From contig DASXGW010000002.1 of NCBI GenBank assembly GCA_036488875.1, positions 186,001 through 250,000 of the forward strand: a DNA stretch of 64,000 nucleotides. Direction: 5' to 3'. A program made the translations under genes and the position numbers. The notes beneath the pieces were generated by a model. That model did not search any database and was not told the DNA's origin. It saw only the letters and a program-made list of their open reading frames with translations. Shown one piece after another: positions 46,854 through 54,292 of this stretch. Origin of the DNA: Candidatus Baltobacteraceae bacterium (GTDB lineage: Bacteria; Vulcanimicrobiota; Vulcanimicrobiia; Vulcanimicrobiales; Vulcanimicrobiaceae). Each line of letters begins with the position of its first letter. Positions within the stretch are counted from its first letter, which is position 1.

Positions 46854-47412
46854 GACGCCAGGTGCCGCCGTCGCCGACGACGCGCGTGATACTGGCCGGA
46901 AAAAAGTTCACGGGTATTGCTTGCCTCGATTCGGGCAAGTCGAGCACGCTCAGCAGCGCGTGAAGCGTGCCGGCGTGCGTCACGGCCAGCGCGGTGCCGA
47001 CGTTGCGTGCCGCGAGGTCGTCGCAAAAGGAGCGTACCCGCGCGCAGACGGCGTCGAAGTTCTCTCCGTCCTCGGGCGCGTACAGGCGTGCGTGATGCCA
47101 GTTGGCCTCGTTGAGGTGTGGACGTGCGGCGAGAATCTCCGCCCACGTCAGTCCCTCCCAGGCACCGAACGCAAACTCACGCAATCGCGCATCGGCGATC
47201 GGTTGGAGTCCGTGCGGTTCGGCAATCGCGCGCGCCGTCTCTTGGGCGCGTAATAAATCGCTCGTGTAGATGCGCTCGAAGCGCTCGTCGCACAGCCGCG
47301 CGGACAACCGCGCGGCTTGCAGATGGCCTTCGTCGGAGAGTGGAACGTCGGTCTGGCCTTGAAAGCGGCGCTGCGCGTTGAGCGCGGTCGATCCGTGCCG
47401 GACCAGCGTCAG
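46825..47412 (-). CDS. histidine phosphatase family protein, apparent CTG start
   Basis: A phosphoglycerate-mutase-like phosphatase. The catalytic RHG motif (MTLVRHGSTALNAQRRFQG) lies upstream of the first ordinary start codon; the frame contains no ATG, GTG or TTG there. Reading from CTG at 47412 gives 195 residues, and a GGAGAAGG element lies 10 nt before it. YTSDLLRAQETARAIAE, LREFAFGAWEGLTWAEI and VTHAGTLHALLS complete the family pattern. The sequence resembles alpha-ribazole phosphatase (CobC) or general phosphatases; the neighbour BtuF-like gene makes CobC plausible but unproven. Confidence 0.88.
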   Translation of the reverse strand: MTLVRHGSTALNAQRRFQGQTDVPLSDEGHLQAARLSARLCDERFERIYTSDLLRAQETARAIAEPHGLQPIADARLREFAFGAWEGLTWAEILAARPHLNEANWHHARLYAPEDGENFDAVCARVRSFCDDLAARNVGTALAVTHAGTLHALLSVLDLPESRQAIPVNFFPASITRVVGDGGTWRLRDGPTVPP

Positions 47413-47414
47413 CT

Positions 47415-47957
47415 CTACTTGACCTTCTCCAGCAGATCGCGCATGTCGTTGGCGTGTTCTTCTTCGACGGCCAGGATCTCTTCCATCAGGCGCCGCGACG
47501 TGACGTCTCGCTCGCCGAAGAAACGTACGATCTCCGTATACGACTCGATGGCGATCCGCTCGGCGATCAGGTCTTCCTTGATCATGTCCACCAGCGACGT
47601 GCCTTCCTTATATTCGGAATGGCTGCGCGTGGCGAGCCCCTCGGGGTTGAGGTTCGGTGCGCCGCCGAGCTGCGTGATGCGCTCGGCGATGCGATCGGCG
47701 TGACCCTGTTCCTCGTTTGCGTGCTCGAGAAACTCGGCGGCGACCGCGTCTTTGTTCAGCCCGGTCGCCATGTAGTAGTGGCGTTTATAGCGCAAGACGC
47801 AAACGATCTCGGTTGCCAGCGCTGCGTTGAGAATATCGCACGCCTGCTCCGTGTCGAGCCCGTAGCTATCGGTGATCGCACCGCGGTCGATATTCTCGCG
47901 CGCGCGCCGGCGCAGCTCGGTGACGTCGCTCAAAAACGGTTTCGTTGCAGTTGTCAC
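47415..47957 (-). CDS. ferritin-like diiron protein
   Basis: A 180-residue four-helix bundle of the bacterioferritin/ferritin-like type. Metal-ligand helices are visible as NAALATEIVCVLRYKRHYY, FLEHANEEQGHADRIAERI (Glu...ExxH), IKEDLIAERIAIESYTEIV and ILAVEEEHANDMRDLLE (EEEH). The GTG at 47957 is used because AGGAAGG lies seven bases before it; an ATG at 47987 that overlaps the upstream stop as ATGA is an alternative. Role: iron storage or oxidative-stress protection, inferred from family. Confidence 0.9.
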   Translation of the reverse strand: MTTATKPFLSDVTELRRRARENIDRGAITDSYGLDTEQACDILNAALATEIVCVLRYKRHYYMATGLNKDAVAAEFLEHANEEQGHADRIAERITQLGGAPNLNPEGLATRSHSEYKEGTSLVDMIKEDLIAERIAIESYTEIVRFFGERDVTSRRLMEEILAVEEEHANDMRDLLEKVK

Positions 47958-47983
47958 GGTCTTTCCTTCCTCGTGGCGAGGTT

Positions 47984-48610
47984 TCATAACGCTTGGCGGC
48001 TCGTGTCGGCCAGGAAACCGTCGAGGTGACTGTCGTGACACTCTTCTACAAGGTCCCAGCCGCCGGACGTCTTCTCGAAAAGAGCATATCCCCCGTTGCG
48101 TACGCGCGGCCGCCACAGTTGCGACGGCGGCCGGTGCGTTGCGGCGAGGATCGCGAGCCGCACGAGCACGTCGTGCGTCACGACTACGACGTCATTTTCC
48201 CCCGGCAACGAGCCGGCAAACGCGCGCCAGCGGCGATCCACGTCGGCTAGCGATTCGCCGCCGGCGAAGGTCACGGTATGAGGAGCCGTGCGCCAGGCAC
48301 GCATGCGCTCGCCGTCGGCACGCTCGATCTCCTCGCGCAGCCGGCCTTCCCAGGTGCCGTGCGCGATTTCCAAGAGACGAGCGTCGGTGTCGATTGGGCA
48401 CTCAAGAGACTCGGCGAGCGGGCGCGCCGTCTCGACGCAGCGCTGCAGCGGGCTAGCGATCACGCGGCGAGCCCCGGATTGGGACAGGTCGCCCGCCAAC
48501 GCGCGCGCCTGTTGCATCCCGAGTTCGGTGAGCGTTGACTCGCGCTGTCCCTGGTAGCGTCCCGCGAAGTTCCAGTCCGTCTCGCCGTGACGCGCGACGT
48601 AGAGACGCAT
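47984..48610 (-). CDS. histidine phosphatase family protein (phosphoserine-phosphatase candidate)
   Basis: A 208-residue phosphoglycerate-mutase-like phosphatase: YVARHGETDWNFAGRYQGQ (catalytic RHG), VIASPLQRCVETARPLAE, LEIAHGTWEGRLREEIE, and VVTHDVLVRLAIL. It starts only 2 nt after the serA stop. In several bacteria a member of this family is the metal-independent phosphoserine phosphatase (iPSP), so this gene could complete serine synthesis next to serA. General sugar-phosphatase activity remains possible. Confidence 0.9.
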   Translation of the reverse strand: MRLYVARHGETDWNFAGRYQGQRESTLTELGMQQARALAGDLSQSGARRVIASPLQRCVETARPLAESLECPIDTDARLLEIAHGTWEGRLREEIERADGERMRAWRTAPHTVTFAGGESLADVDRRWRAFAGSLPGENDVVVVTHDVLVRLAILAATHRPPSQLWRPRVRNGGYALFEKTSGGWDLVEECHDSHLDGFLADTSRQAL

Positions 48611-48612
48611 CG

Positions 48613-50208
48613 CTACACTCGGACCAAACGAACCGATTCGATGCCGTCGGCGGCCGCGATTGCCGCCAGGGCTTGGCGTTCGACCTCGCGGTCGACGTCG
48701 AGAACCATCATCGCACCGCCGCCCCGCAGCGAGCGCGCGACCTGCATCGTCGAAATATTGATTTTTGCGTCGCCGAGAATCGTTCCGATGCGGCCGACCA
48801 TGCCGGGAACGTCACGGTGACGCGTCACGAGCATCGTGCCGTCCGCGACGGCATCGACCTCGAAGCCGTCGATCTCCACGATGCGCGGGCCGTTCGGCAA
48901 CACGGTTCCCACCAAGCGATGCTCTTCCACCGCGATCGAGAGTGAGGCTCGAAACGGACCGTGGGGTCCTTCGCGCAGAACCATCGTACGCACGCCGACG
49001 TCGCGCGCGATCGCCGTCGCGTTGACGATGGAGACGCGACGATCGCTCATGAACGGGAGCGCTCCGGCCAACGCGGCGGCAACGAACGGTTCGGCGTCGA
49101 GCTCGGCGATGTCGCCGTGAAGCACGAGCGCGATCTCGCGCCGCAGCGCGTCGTCGAAAAGCTGCGGGAGCATCGCGCCCATCCGAAACGCGAGATCGAC
49201 GAAACCGCCGGCGGCTTGCGCGCCGCCTGCCAGCGTGGGCGCGTTGACGGCGCCGGTTGCCGGCCTTCCGCCTAAAACGCGCACGACGTCTTCGGCAAGT
49301 TCGAGCGCGATGCGCTCGAGCGCTTCGTATGTGGAGCCGCCCAAATGCGGCGTCGCGACGACGCGCGGATGCCTCAGTATTCGGGCCGACGGCGATCCTT
49401 CCGTGGGCGGCTCGTCGGGAACCACGTCGATGGCCGCTGCCTGAAGGCGCCCGCCGTCGAGCGCGTCGATGAGCGCCGGGACGTCGACGACCGCGCCGCG
49501 CGCGCAGTTCACGAGCATGGCGCTGGGTTTGACGAGCGATAGTGCGTGCGCATCGACGAGGCCGCGCGTTTGCGGCGTCAAGGGTACGTGCAGCGTGATA
49601 ACGTCCGCGGATGCAAGCAGGCGCTCGAGTTCGACGAGTTCGACGCCGAGTGCGCTGGCGCGCGAAGCCGGCACGTACGGGTCGTGAGCGATGACGTGCA
49701 TGCCGAACGCCGCCGCGCGCGAGGCGACGTTACTGCCGATACGGCCCAGGCCAACGATACCGAGCGTTTTCCCGTAGAGCTCGTTGCCGACGAACGGCTT
49801 GCGTTCCCAACGCGATTCGCGAAGGGACGCATGCGCCTGCGGCACGTGCCGAAAGGTTGCTAACAAAACCGCGAACGTGTGCTCGGTCGCGGCGATGGTG
49901 TTCGCGCTCGGCGTGTTCACGACGACGATCCCGGCCGCGGTCGCGGCATCGACGTCGATCGCATCGACACCGACGCCGGCTCGCGCGACGACTTCCAACT
50001 GCGGCGCACGCGAAAGGAGCTCGCCGTCGACGCGGGTCTCGGAGCGGACGATCAAACCGCGAGCGTCGCCCAGCGCGCTGTGCAGCGCGTCGCGAGACGA
50101 ACCCACGCACGAAACGATCTCAATGCCCGCGCGCGACAAGACCGCGAGGCCGCGCTCGTCGAACGGCTCGGCAACGACGACGCGTCCGAGCTTGGGCAGG
50201 CTTACCAT
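48613..50208 (-). CDS. serA: D-3-phosphoglycerate dehydrogenase
   Basis: First enzyme of serine biosynthesis, 531 residues. Catalytic and NAD domain: ARAGVGVDAIDVDAAT, NTPSANTIAATEHTF, LGIVGLGRIGSNVA (Rossmann GxGxxG), NCARGAVVDVPALIDAL, and TPHLGGSTYEAL with catalytic His. An intervening (ASB) domain and a C-terminal ACT domain (VTRHRDVPGMVGRIGTILG, ISTMQVAR) follow, as in long-form SerA. The ATG at 50208 gives MVSLPKLGRVVVAEPF; upstream open frame is non-homologous. Confidence 0.97.
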   Translation of the reverse strand: MVSLPKLGRVVVAEPFDERGLAVLSRAGIEIVSCVGSSRDALHSALGDARGLIVRSETRVDGELLSRAPQLEVVARAGVGVDAIDVDAATAAGIVVVNTPSANTIAATEHTFAVLLATFRHVPQAHASLRESRWERKPFVGNELYGKTLGIVGLGRIGSNVASRAAAFGMHVIAHDPYVPASRASALGVELVELERLLASADVITLHVPLTPQTRGLVDAHALSLVKPSAMLVNCARGAVVDVPALIDALDGGRLQAAAIDVVPDEPPTEGSPSARILRHPRVVATPHLGGSTYEALERIALELAEDVVRVLGGRPATGAVNAPTLAGGAQAAGGFVDLAFRMGAMLPQLFDDALRREIALVLHGDIAELDAEPFVAAALAGALPFMSDRRVSIVNATAIARDVGVRTMVLREGPHGPFRASLSIAVEEHRLVGTVLPNGPRIVEIDGFEVDAVADGTMLVTRHRDVPGMVGRIGTILGDAKINISTMQVARSLRGGGAMMVLDVDREVERQALAAIAAADGIESVRLVRV

Positions 50209-50263
50209 TCCGGCCAGCTTCGCCCGAGGGCGCAACGGCCCTTGCGTCGTACGTCGCAGGCCG

Positions 50264-50860
50264 ATGACCGAGGAGGAAGCGCGCGCGCAAATTACGGCGT
50301 ACGCGCAACGTTTATGGGATCGCCGCCTCGTCAGCGGCACGAGCGGCAACGTCAGCGTACGGCTCGACGACGGCGACGTCTTGGCGACGCCGGCAAGCCG
50401 ATGTCTGGGCGGATTGCAGCCGCACGACGTCGTTCGCGTCGCCGCCGACGGAACACCGCGCGATGCTACCGGGCGTCCGACGAGCGAACTGCCGCTGCAT
50501 CTCGTCGCCTATCGCCGGCGCGCCGACGCGCGCTGCGTCGTGCACGTACACCCGACGTTTTGCGTGGTGTGGTCGCTCTTGGGCGAAGTTTTTCCGCAAG
50601 AGACGGTCGGCGCGCGCGAGACGCTCGGCGCGGTTGCTTGGACCGCGTTTCAGCCGCCCGGCTCGCAAGAACTGGCGGATTTGTGCGGCGATGCATTCGC
50701 ACGCGGCATCGACGTCGTATTAATGGAGCGGCACGGCCTCTCGGCGATCGGCCCAGAGCTGGAAAATGCGTTCGTGCTGGTCGATCAAGCTGAAGAGGGG
50801 GCGCGCGTCGCGTACTTCGCCCGCATTGGAAAAGCGGGCAAGTTTACAGGCGCTTACTAG
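50264..50860 (+). CDS. class II aldolase/adducin-family protein
   Basis: A 198-residue zinc aldolase-type protein (L-fuculose-phosphate-aldolase-like). Substrate-binding SGTSGNVSVRL near residue 25, SELPLHLVAYRRR with the catalytic Glu, HVHPTFC with two zinc His ligands, and ERHGLSAIG with the third. It starts 56 nt from divergent serA. Substrate unknown; other members act on sugar phosphates or in methionine salvage. Confidence 0.92.
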   Translation: MTEEEARAQITAYAQRLWDRRLVSGTSGNVSVRLDDGDVLATPASRCLGGLQPHDVVRVAADGTPRDATGRPTSELPLHLVAYRRRADARCVVHVHPTFCVVWSLLGEVFPQETVGARETLGAVAWTAFQPPGSQELADLCGDAFARGIDVVLMERHGLSAIGPELENAFVLVDQAEEGARVAYFARIGKAGKFTGAY

Positions 50861-50899
50861 CGGGAAGAACATTCACACCAGCGAAGACGGGGGTCCGTT

Positions 50900-51697
50900 G
50901 TGAGTTACCGGCTGCCCATGCATCAGAGGATGGCGAACGCGCTTAGCTATGGCGAGTTCCGCATCTTCTATCAGCCGGTCGTCGACCTCCAGACGACCAA
51001 AGTCGTCGGGCTCGAGGCGCTATGCCGCTGGCCCCAACGGGACGATACGTGGGCCCCGCCCGAGACGTTCATTTCGCAAGCCGAAACGTCGGGTTTCATC
51101 GTGCAGCTCGGCGATTGGGTGCTGCGCACGGCGGTCGAACAAGTGCGCCGCTGGCAGACGCGGTTCGGCATCGATTTGTTGCTCGCGGTCAATCTGTCGG
51201 GGCGGCAGTTTCTGCATTACAACCTCATCAAGTCGATCGAAGACGCGATGCGCCAAGTGCAGTACCATCCCAAGACGCTCGAGTTCGAAATCACCGAAAG
51301 CGTGGCGATGCACAATGCCGAGGATTCGATCGGCATCATGCGCCAGCTCAAGAGCATCGGCATCGCGCTCGCGCTCGACGATTTCGGAACCGGCTACTCG
51401 TCGCTCGCGTATCTCAAGCGCTTTCCGATCGACAAACTCAAGATCGACCGCACCTTCGTGCGCGACATTCCCGACGATGCCAACGATCTGGCGATCGTCT
51501 CCGCTATCATCGCCATGGCGCACGCGCTCGGCTTGAAAGTCCAGGCCGAAGGCGTCGAGACCGAGGCGCAGATGGAGTTCCTGCGAGACTGCGGCTGCGA
51601 GTACGCGCAGGGATACCTTTTCGGCCGCGCCCTTCCGGGCGACGAATTTGAGGAGCTTCTGGCCGACCAGCGGGCCGCCGAACGTACCGCATCGTAA
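50900..51697 (+). CDS. stand-alone EAL-domain phosphodiesterase
   Basis: A 265-residue protein that is essentially one EAL domain: [74 protein letters not shown] and YAQGYLFGRALP. All known catalytic residues are in place, so c-di-GMP hydrolysis is expected. There is no sensor domain. GTG start at 50900. It shares an orientation with the aldolase and ends 14 nt before tRNA-Ser. Confidence 0.95.
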   Translation: MSYRLPMHQRMANALSYGEFRIFYQPVVDLQTTKVVGLEALCRWPQRDDTWAPPETFISQAETSGFIVQLGDWVLRTAVEQVRRWQTRFGIDLLLAVNLSGRQFLHYNLIKSIEDAMRQVQYHPKTLEFEITESVAMHNAEDSIGIMRQLKSIGIALALDDFGTGYSSLAYLKRFPIDKLKIDRTFVRDIPDDANDLAIVSAIIAMAHALGLKVQAEGVETEAQMEFLRDCGCEYAQGYLFGRALPGDEFEELLADQRAAERTAS

Positions 51698-51711
51698 GAT
51701 AGCCCCCGCCG

Positions 51712-51799
51712 GGAGAGGTGGTCGAGCGGTTGAAGGCACTCGCTTGGAAAGCGAGCAGACGTGATAAGCGTCTCGAGGGTTCGAATCCCTCCCTCTCCG
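51712..51799 (+). tRNA. tRNA-Ser(GGA)
   Basis: Acceptor GGAGAGG/CCTCTCC, anticodon loop TTGGAAA (GGA) between CTCGC and GCGAG, long variable arm as expected for Ser, and T loop TTCGAAT. CCA is not encoded. A terminator follows 12 nt later. Confidence 0.95.
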
Positions 51800-51811
51800 G
51801 ACCTTAAAGAC

Positions 51812-51845
51812 AAGGAGGCTTCGCACGTGCGAAGCCTCCTTTTGT
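51812..51845 (+). terminator. intrinsic terminator after tRNA-Ser
   Basis: A perfect 15-bp-arm palindrome (AAGGAGGCTTCGCAC and its complement) is followed by TTTT. It terminates tRNA-Ser and may also act for the convergent gene ending at 51863, since the palindrome is symmetric. Confidence 0.88.
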
Positions 51846-51862
51846 TGGACTGCTAGGACGCT

Positions 51863-52198
51863 TTAGTCGTGGAAATTCACTTCGCTCACGCTGCAGAAAT
51901 CCACGTCGTCGACTTCCGCCGTGCCGCCGCCCTCGAACTCACCCTTGACGTCCCAATGGCACTTGTCTTCCGCGCGCGGAAACTTCACGTCGACGCTCTT
52001 GCCCGACTCCAGGGTGTCCTCTCCCAAAATATCGTCACCCCAGTCGTCACTGGAATGGGGCGAGACGTACAGCTCCTTCAACGTCTTGCTCGTATTGTTG
52101 TGCAGAGTGAAGTCCTGATCGCCGGCGACAGCCGGAATCGCGAATAAAAGGGTCGCTGCAACGGCAACCGCCAGCGACTTTCCAAGCCGGATGTTCAT
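51863..52198 (-). CDS. small secreted protein, unknown function
   Basis: A 111-residue protein with signal peptide MNIRLGKSLAVAVAATLLFA (cleavage near AVAG). The mature part is acidic: FTLHNNTSKTLKELYVSPH, DDWGDDILGEDTL and two cysteines (DKCHWDV, DFCSV). It resembles a family of small exported beta proteins whose function I do not know. It lies next to the lipoprotein gene, on the same strand. Confidence 0.75.
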   Translation of the reverse strand: MNIRLGKSLAVAVAATLLFAIPAVAGDQDFTLHNNTSKTLKELYVSPHSSDDWGDDILGEDTLESGKSVDVKFPRAEDKCHWDVKGEFEGGGTAEVDDVDFCSVSEVNFHD

Positions 52199-52224
52199 AG
52201 TCGAGTCCCTTTCTCCGAGTAGCG

Positions 52225-52647
52225 TTATTGGGCGATCGTAAATTCTGTGCTTTTCGTATCTCGCTGTGTTCCGTTGTCCGTCATCGTAACGACGATCTTG
52301 TACGTTCCTACCGGCCAGCCGGCGTCGGGAGGCGTCAAATCGTACGTCGTGGTGCCGTCGGAATCGAGATTGTAGGACTTGTCGAGCTGCGGAATCGCCG
52401 TGTTCGGTTTTTGGCCGGCCACCTTCTCAGCGATGAGTTGCCAGTTCAGCGAAACTTTACCGGGCAGGTTGTCCGCGGACGCTTTTGCGTATACGGCGTC
52501 ATGGACGCCAAAGCTCGTGGTGGGCGCGGACATGTCTTTGTCCTTGGCCATTTGCAGGCTGCCGATGTGAGCGGTGGAGACGCTGCAGGCCGGCAATAGG
52601 ATTGCGGCAAGTGTTAGAGCGGCAGCGGGTGCCGATCGTTTGATCAC
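52225..52647 (-). CDS. small lipoprotein, unknown function
   Basis: A 140-residue lipoprotein with lipobox LPAC (about residues 18-21) after a hydrophobic signal. The mature part is an immunoglobulin-like beta domain: VYAKASADNLPGKVSLNWQL, TTTYDLTPPDAGWPVGTYKI and VVTMTDNGTQRDTKSTEF. This pattern is seen in ligand- or surface-associated accessory proteins. Probably co-transcribed with the downstream small secreted protein (26 nt gap). Confidence 0.75.
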   Translation of the reverse strand: MIKRSAPAAALTLAAILLPACSVSTAHIGSLQMAKDKDMSAPTTSFGVHDAVYAKASADNLPGKVSLNWQLIAEKVAGQKPNTAIPQLDKSYNLDSDGTTTYDLTPPDAGWPVGTYKIVVTMTDNGTQRDTKSTEFTIAQ

Positions 52648-52764
52648 GTTTTCTCCCTATCGAAAAACCGCTGGTAGGACAACGCGAAACCCGCGACGCT
52701 CATATGCGCGTCGCTTGCGAATTGCTCCATAAGGATTATCGACCGTCGACGACCGGGAATTAAG

Positions 52765-53511
52765 TCACTCGGTGACCTCTTCTACGATCGCATCGATGTG
52801 CGCGAGCCAAAAATCGAAGCTCGCGCGCGCTTGCGCTTCTAGCATCGCGTCGCCTGCGACCACCTCGCGATCCAGCTGACGCGATAACGTGGCGCGTTCA
52901 CCGTAGTTGACGTCCATCACGAGATCGGGTGCCTGCAGATCCGCGAGCAGCTCGTTGGGCAGGCGCACGTCGGGAGGCAGCGTGCTGATCACGATCTCCG
53001 GGATATTTGCCCCCGGCCACACCTCAGCTTCGAAACGCTCGCAGGCCTTGCGCACGCGCTTGGGATCACGCCCCCAAACGAAAGCGTAGGCGTCCTTGTC
53101 GTGCAACTCCGCGAGAATCGCGCGCGCGCTGGCACCATAGCCGAGCACGCCGATGCGCTTGAGCGCAATCGGTTCGTCGATAAGCGCCTCGACGGCGGTG
53201 CGCGCACCGATGCCGTCGGTGTTCGTGCCGATAATGTCGCGTCCGAAAAAAATAGTATTGACCGCCTGCGACTCTTCGGCTTCCGTCGTCAGCACGTCGC
53301 ACGCTTGCAGCGCTTCTTCTTTCAAGGGAAACGTGACGTTGCAACCGGTGTAGCCGTCCAGTCGCATGCGACGCAGCACCGAAACGGCGTTCCCGCTCGG
53401 AACGCGGATCGAAACGTAACTGCCGTCAATTTCGGCATCGCTGAGAAACGCGCGATGGAGCGCGGGACTACGGCTGTGCGCCACGGGATCGCCGACGACG
53501 GCGAGTTTCAC
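52765..53511 (-). CDS. aroE: shikimate dehydrogenase
   Basis: NADP-dependent reduction of 3-dehydroshikimate in aromatic amino-acid synthesis. The 248 residues include the N-terminal PVAHSRSPALHRAFL (shikimate-binding SxS), GCNVTFPLKEEALQACD with catalytic Lys, TNTDGIGA, and a shortened Rossmann motif LGYGASARAI. It overlaps the YqeG-type gene by 4 nt; the two are often neighbours (yqeG-aroE). Confidence 0.95.
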   Translation of the reverse strand: MKLAVVGDPVAHSRSPALHRAFLSDAEIDGSYVSIRVPSGNAVSVLRRMRLDGYTGCNVTFPLKEEALQACDVLTTEAEESQAVNTIFFGRDIIGTNTDGIGARTAVEALIDEPIALKRIGVLGYGASARAILAELHDKDAYAFVWGRDPKRVRKACERFEAEVWPGANIPEIVISTLPPDVRLPNELLADLQAPDLVMDVNYGERATLSRQLDREVVAGDAMLEAQARASFDFWLAHIDAIVEEVTE

Positions 53512-54011
53512 GGCGTGCGCCGCTCGGGCAGCATGATGCGCTCAAAAAACCGGAAAACGCGCGTGATCGCAAAGTCTTTAGCTTCGATCGGCTCGGTGAG
53601 AATCGTGTAAAGCCCGCACATCTTACCGCCGAGTACGTCAGTAAAGAGTTGATCTCCGACAACGGCGATCTCTTTGCGGCGCAGCTGCAAACGCTGTTTG
53701 GCCCGCAAGAAACCAAACGGCAGCGGTTTGAGCGCGTTGGGGATGCACGGCACGTTGAGTTGTGCCGCAAGCGTCCGGACGCGCTGGGAAAAGTTATTCG
53801 AGAGCATGACCATTCGAAAGCCGCGCTCGTGCGCACGCTCGACCCATGCCACATGTTCTTCCCCGAGCTCGGTCTCTCGAAAGCCGAGCAAGGTGTTATC
53901 GAGGTCGACGATCAGCCCCCGGATGCCGGCGGCCTCGAGCTCCTCGTGAGGGACGTCGTGAAGGCGCGGAGCGTAACGATCGGGACCCATCATAGGAGAG
54001 TCCGTTCCCAC
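53508..54011 (-). CDS. YqeG-family HAD IIIA phosphatase
   Basis: A 167-residue HAD-type phosphatase. Motif I is [12 protein letters not shown] (DxDxT), motif II is MVMLSNN, and motif III/IV combines [10 protein letters not shown] with [13 protein letters not shown]. The family acts on phosphatidylglycerophosphate-like substrates in other phyla or as a general phosphatase. GTG start at 54011; the M at residue 7 or 8 is a possible later start. It overlaps aroE by 4 nt. Confidence 0.9.
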   Translation of the reverse strand: MGTDSPMMGPDRYAPRLHDVPHEELEAAGIRGLIVDLDNTLLGFRETELGEEHVAWVERAHERGFRMVMLSNNFSQRVRTLAAQLNVPCIPNALKPLPFGFLRAKQRLQLRRKEIAVVGDQLFTDVLGGKMCGLYTILTEPIEAKDFAITRVFRFFERIMLPERRTP

Positions 54012-54135
54012 GGGTTATCCCCGGTATCCTCGGAGCTCTCCACACGGCCTCCACTCGCTTCCTGCGGCCTGGGCCGAGAATCCCCAAAAATCTCGCGATA
54101 CTCACAGGTCGACCACAAGGACTCCACTTTAGCTA

Positions 54136-54183
54136 CCCCAACATATTGTGTCCAACGCCGCCGAGTGGCACAATAGGTGTTAA
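54136..54183 (+). promoter_or_regulatory. NrdR-box-like pair upstream of nrdJ
   Basis: CCCCAACATATTGTGT (54136-54151) matches the NrdR consensus acaCwATATwGtgt in nearly every position of its right half. About 32 bp (three helical turns) downstream, GCACAATA starts a second, less complete box (54168-54183). NrdR represses ribonucleotide reductase genes in many bacteria. A TATTGT in the first box could serve as a -10 element. The nrdR gene itself is not in the window. Confidence 0.6.
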
Positions 54184-54292
54184 CGCCGGCGTCGGCATCG
54201 CCGTCTATCGAACAGGTGTTCGCATAGAGAACACCGAAGATTTCGGGTCCCCAAACCGGCACTCGACCGCGCTTGGCAAGGAGCAGCTGCGC

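Noticed and set aside
54020-54040. DnaA-box-like TTATCCCCG
   Set aside because: Only a partial match in a single copy, with no AT-rich region or dnaA/dnaN nearby.
54146-54292. Earlier in-frame start for nrdJ
   Set aside because: No ribosome-binding site; the encoded segment is not RNR-like and overlaps the regulatory boxes. The ATG at 54293 has AAGGAG.
54012-54292. Cobalamin riboswitch upstream of the B12-dependent RNR
   Set aside because: I looked for the B12 box (GCCACTG-like) and stem structures and saw none; only the NrdR-like sites stand out.
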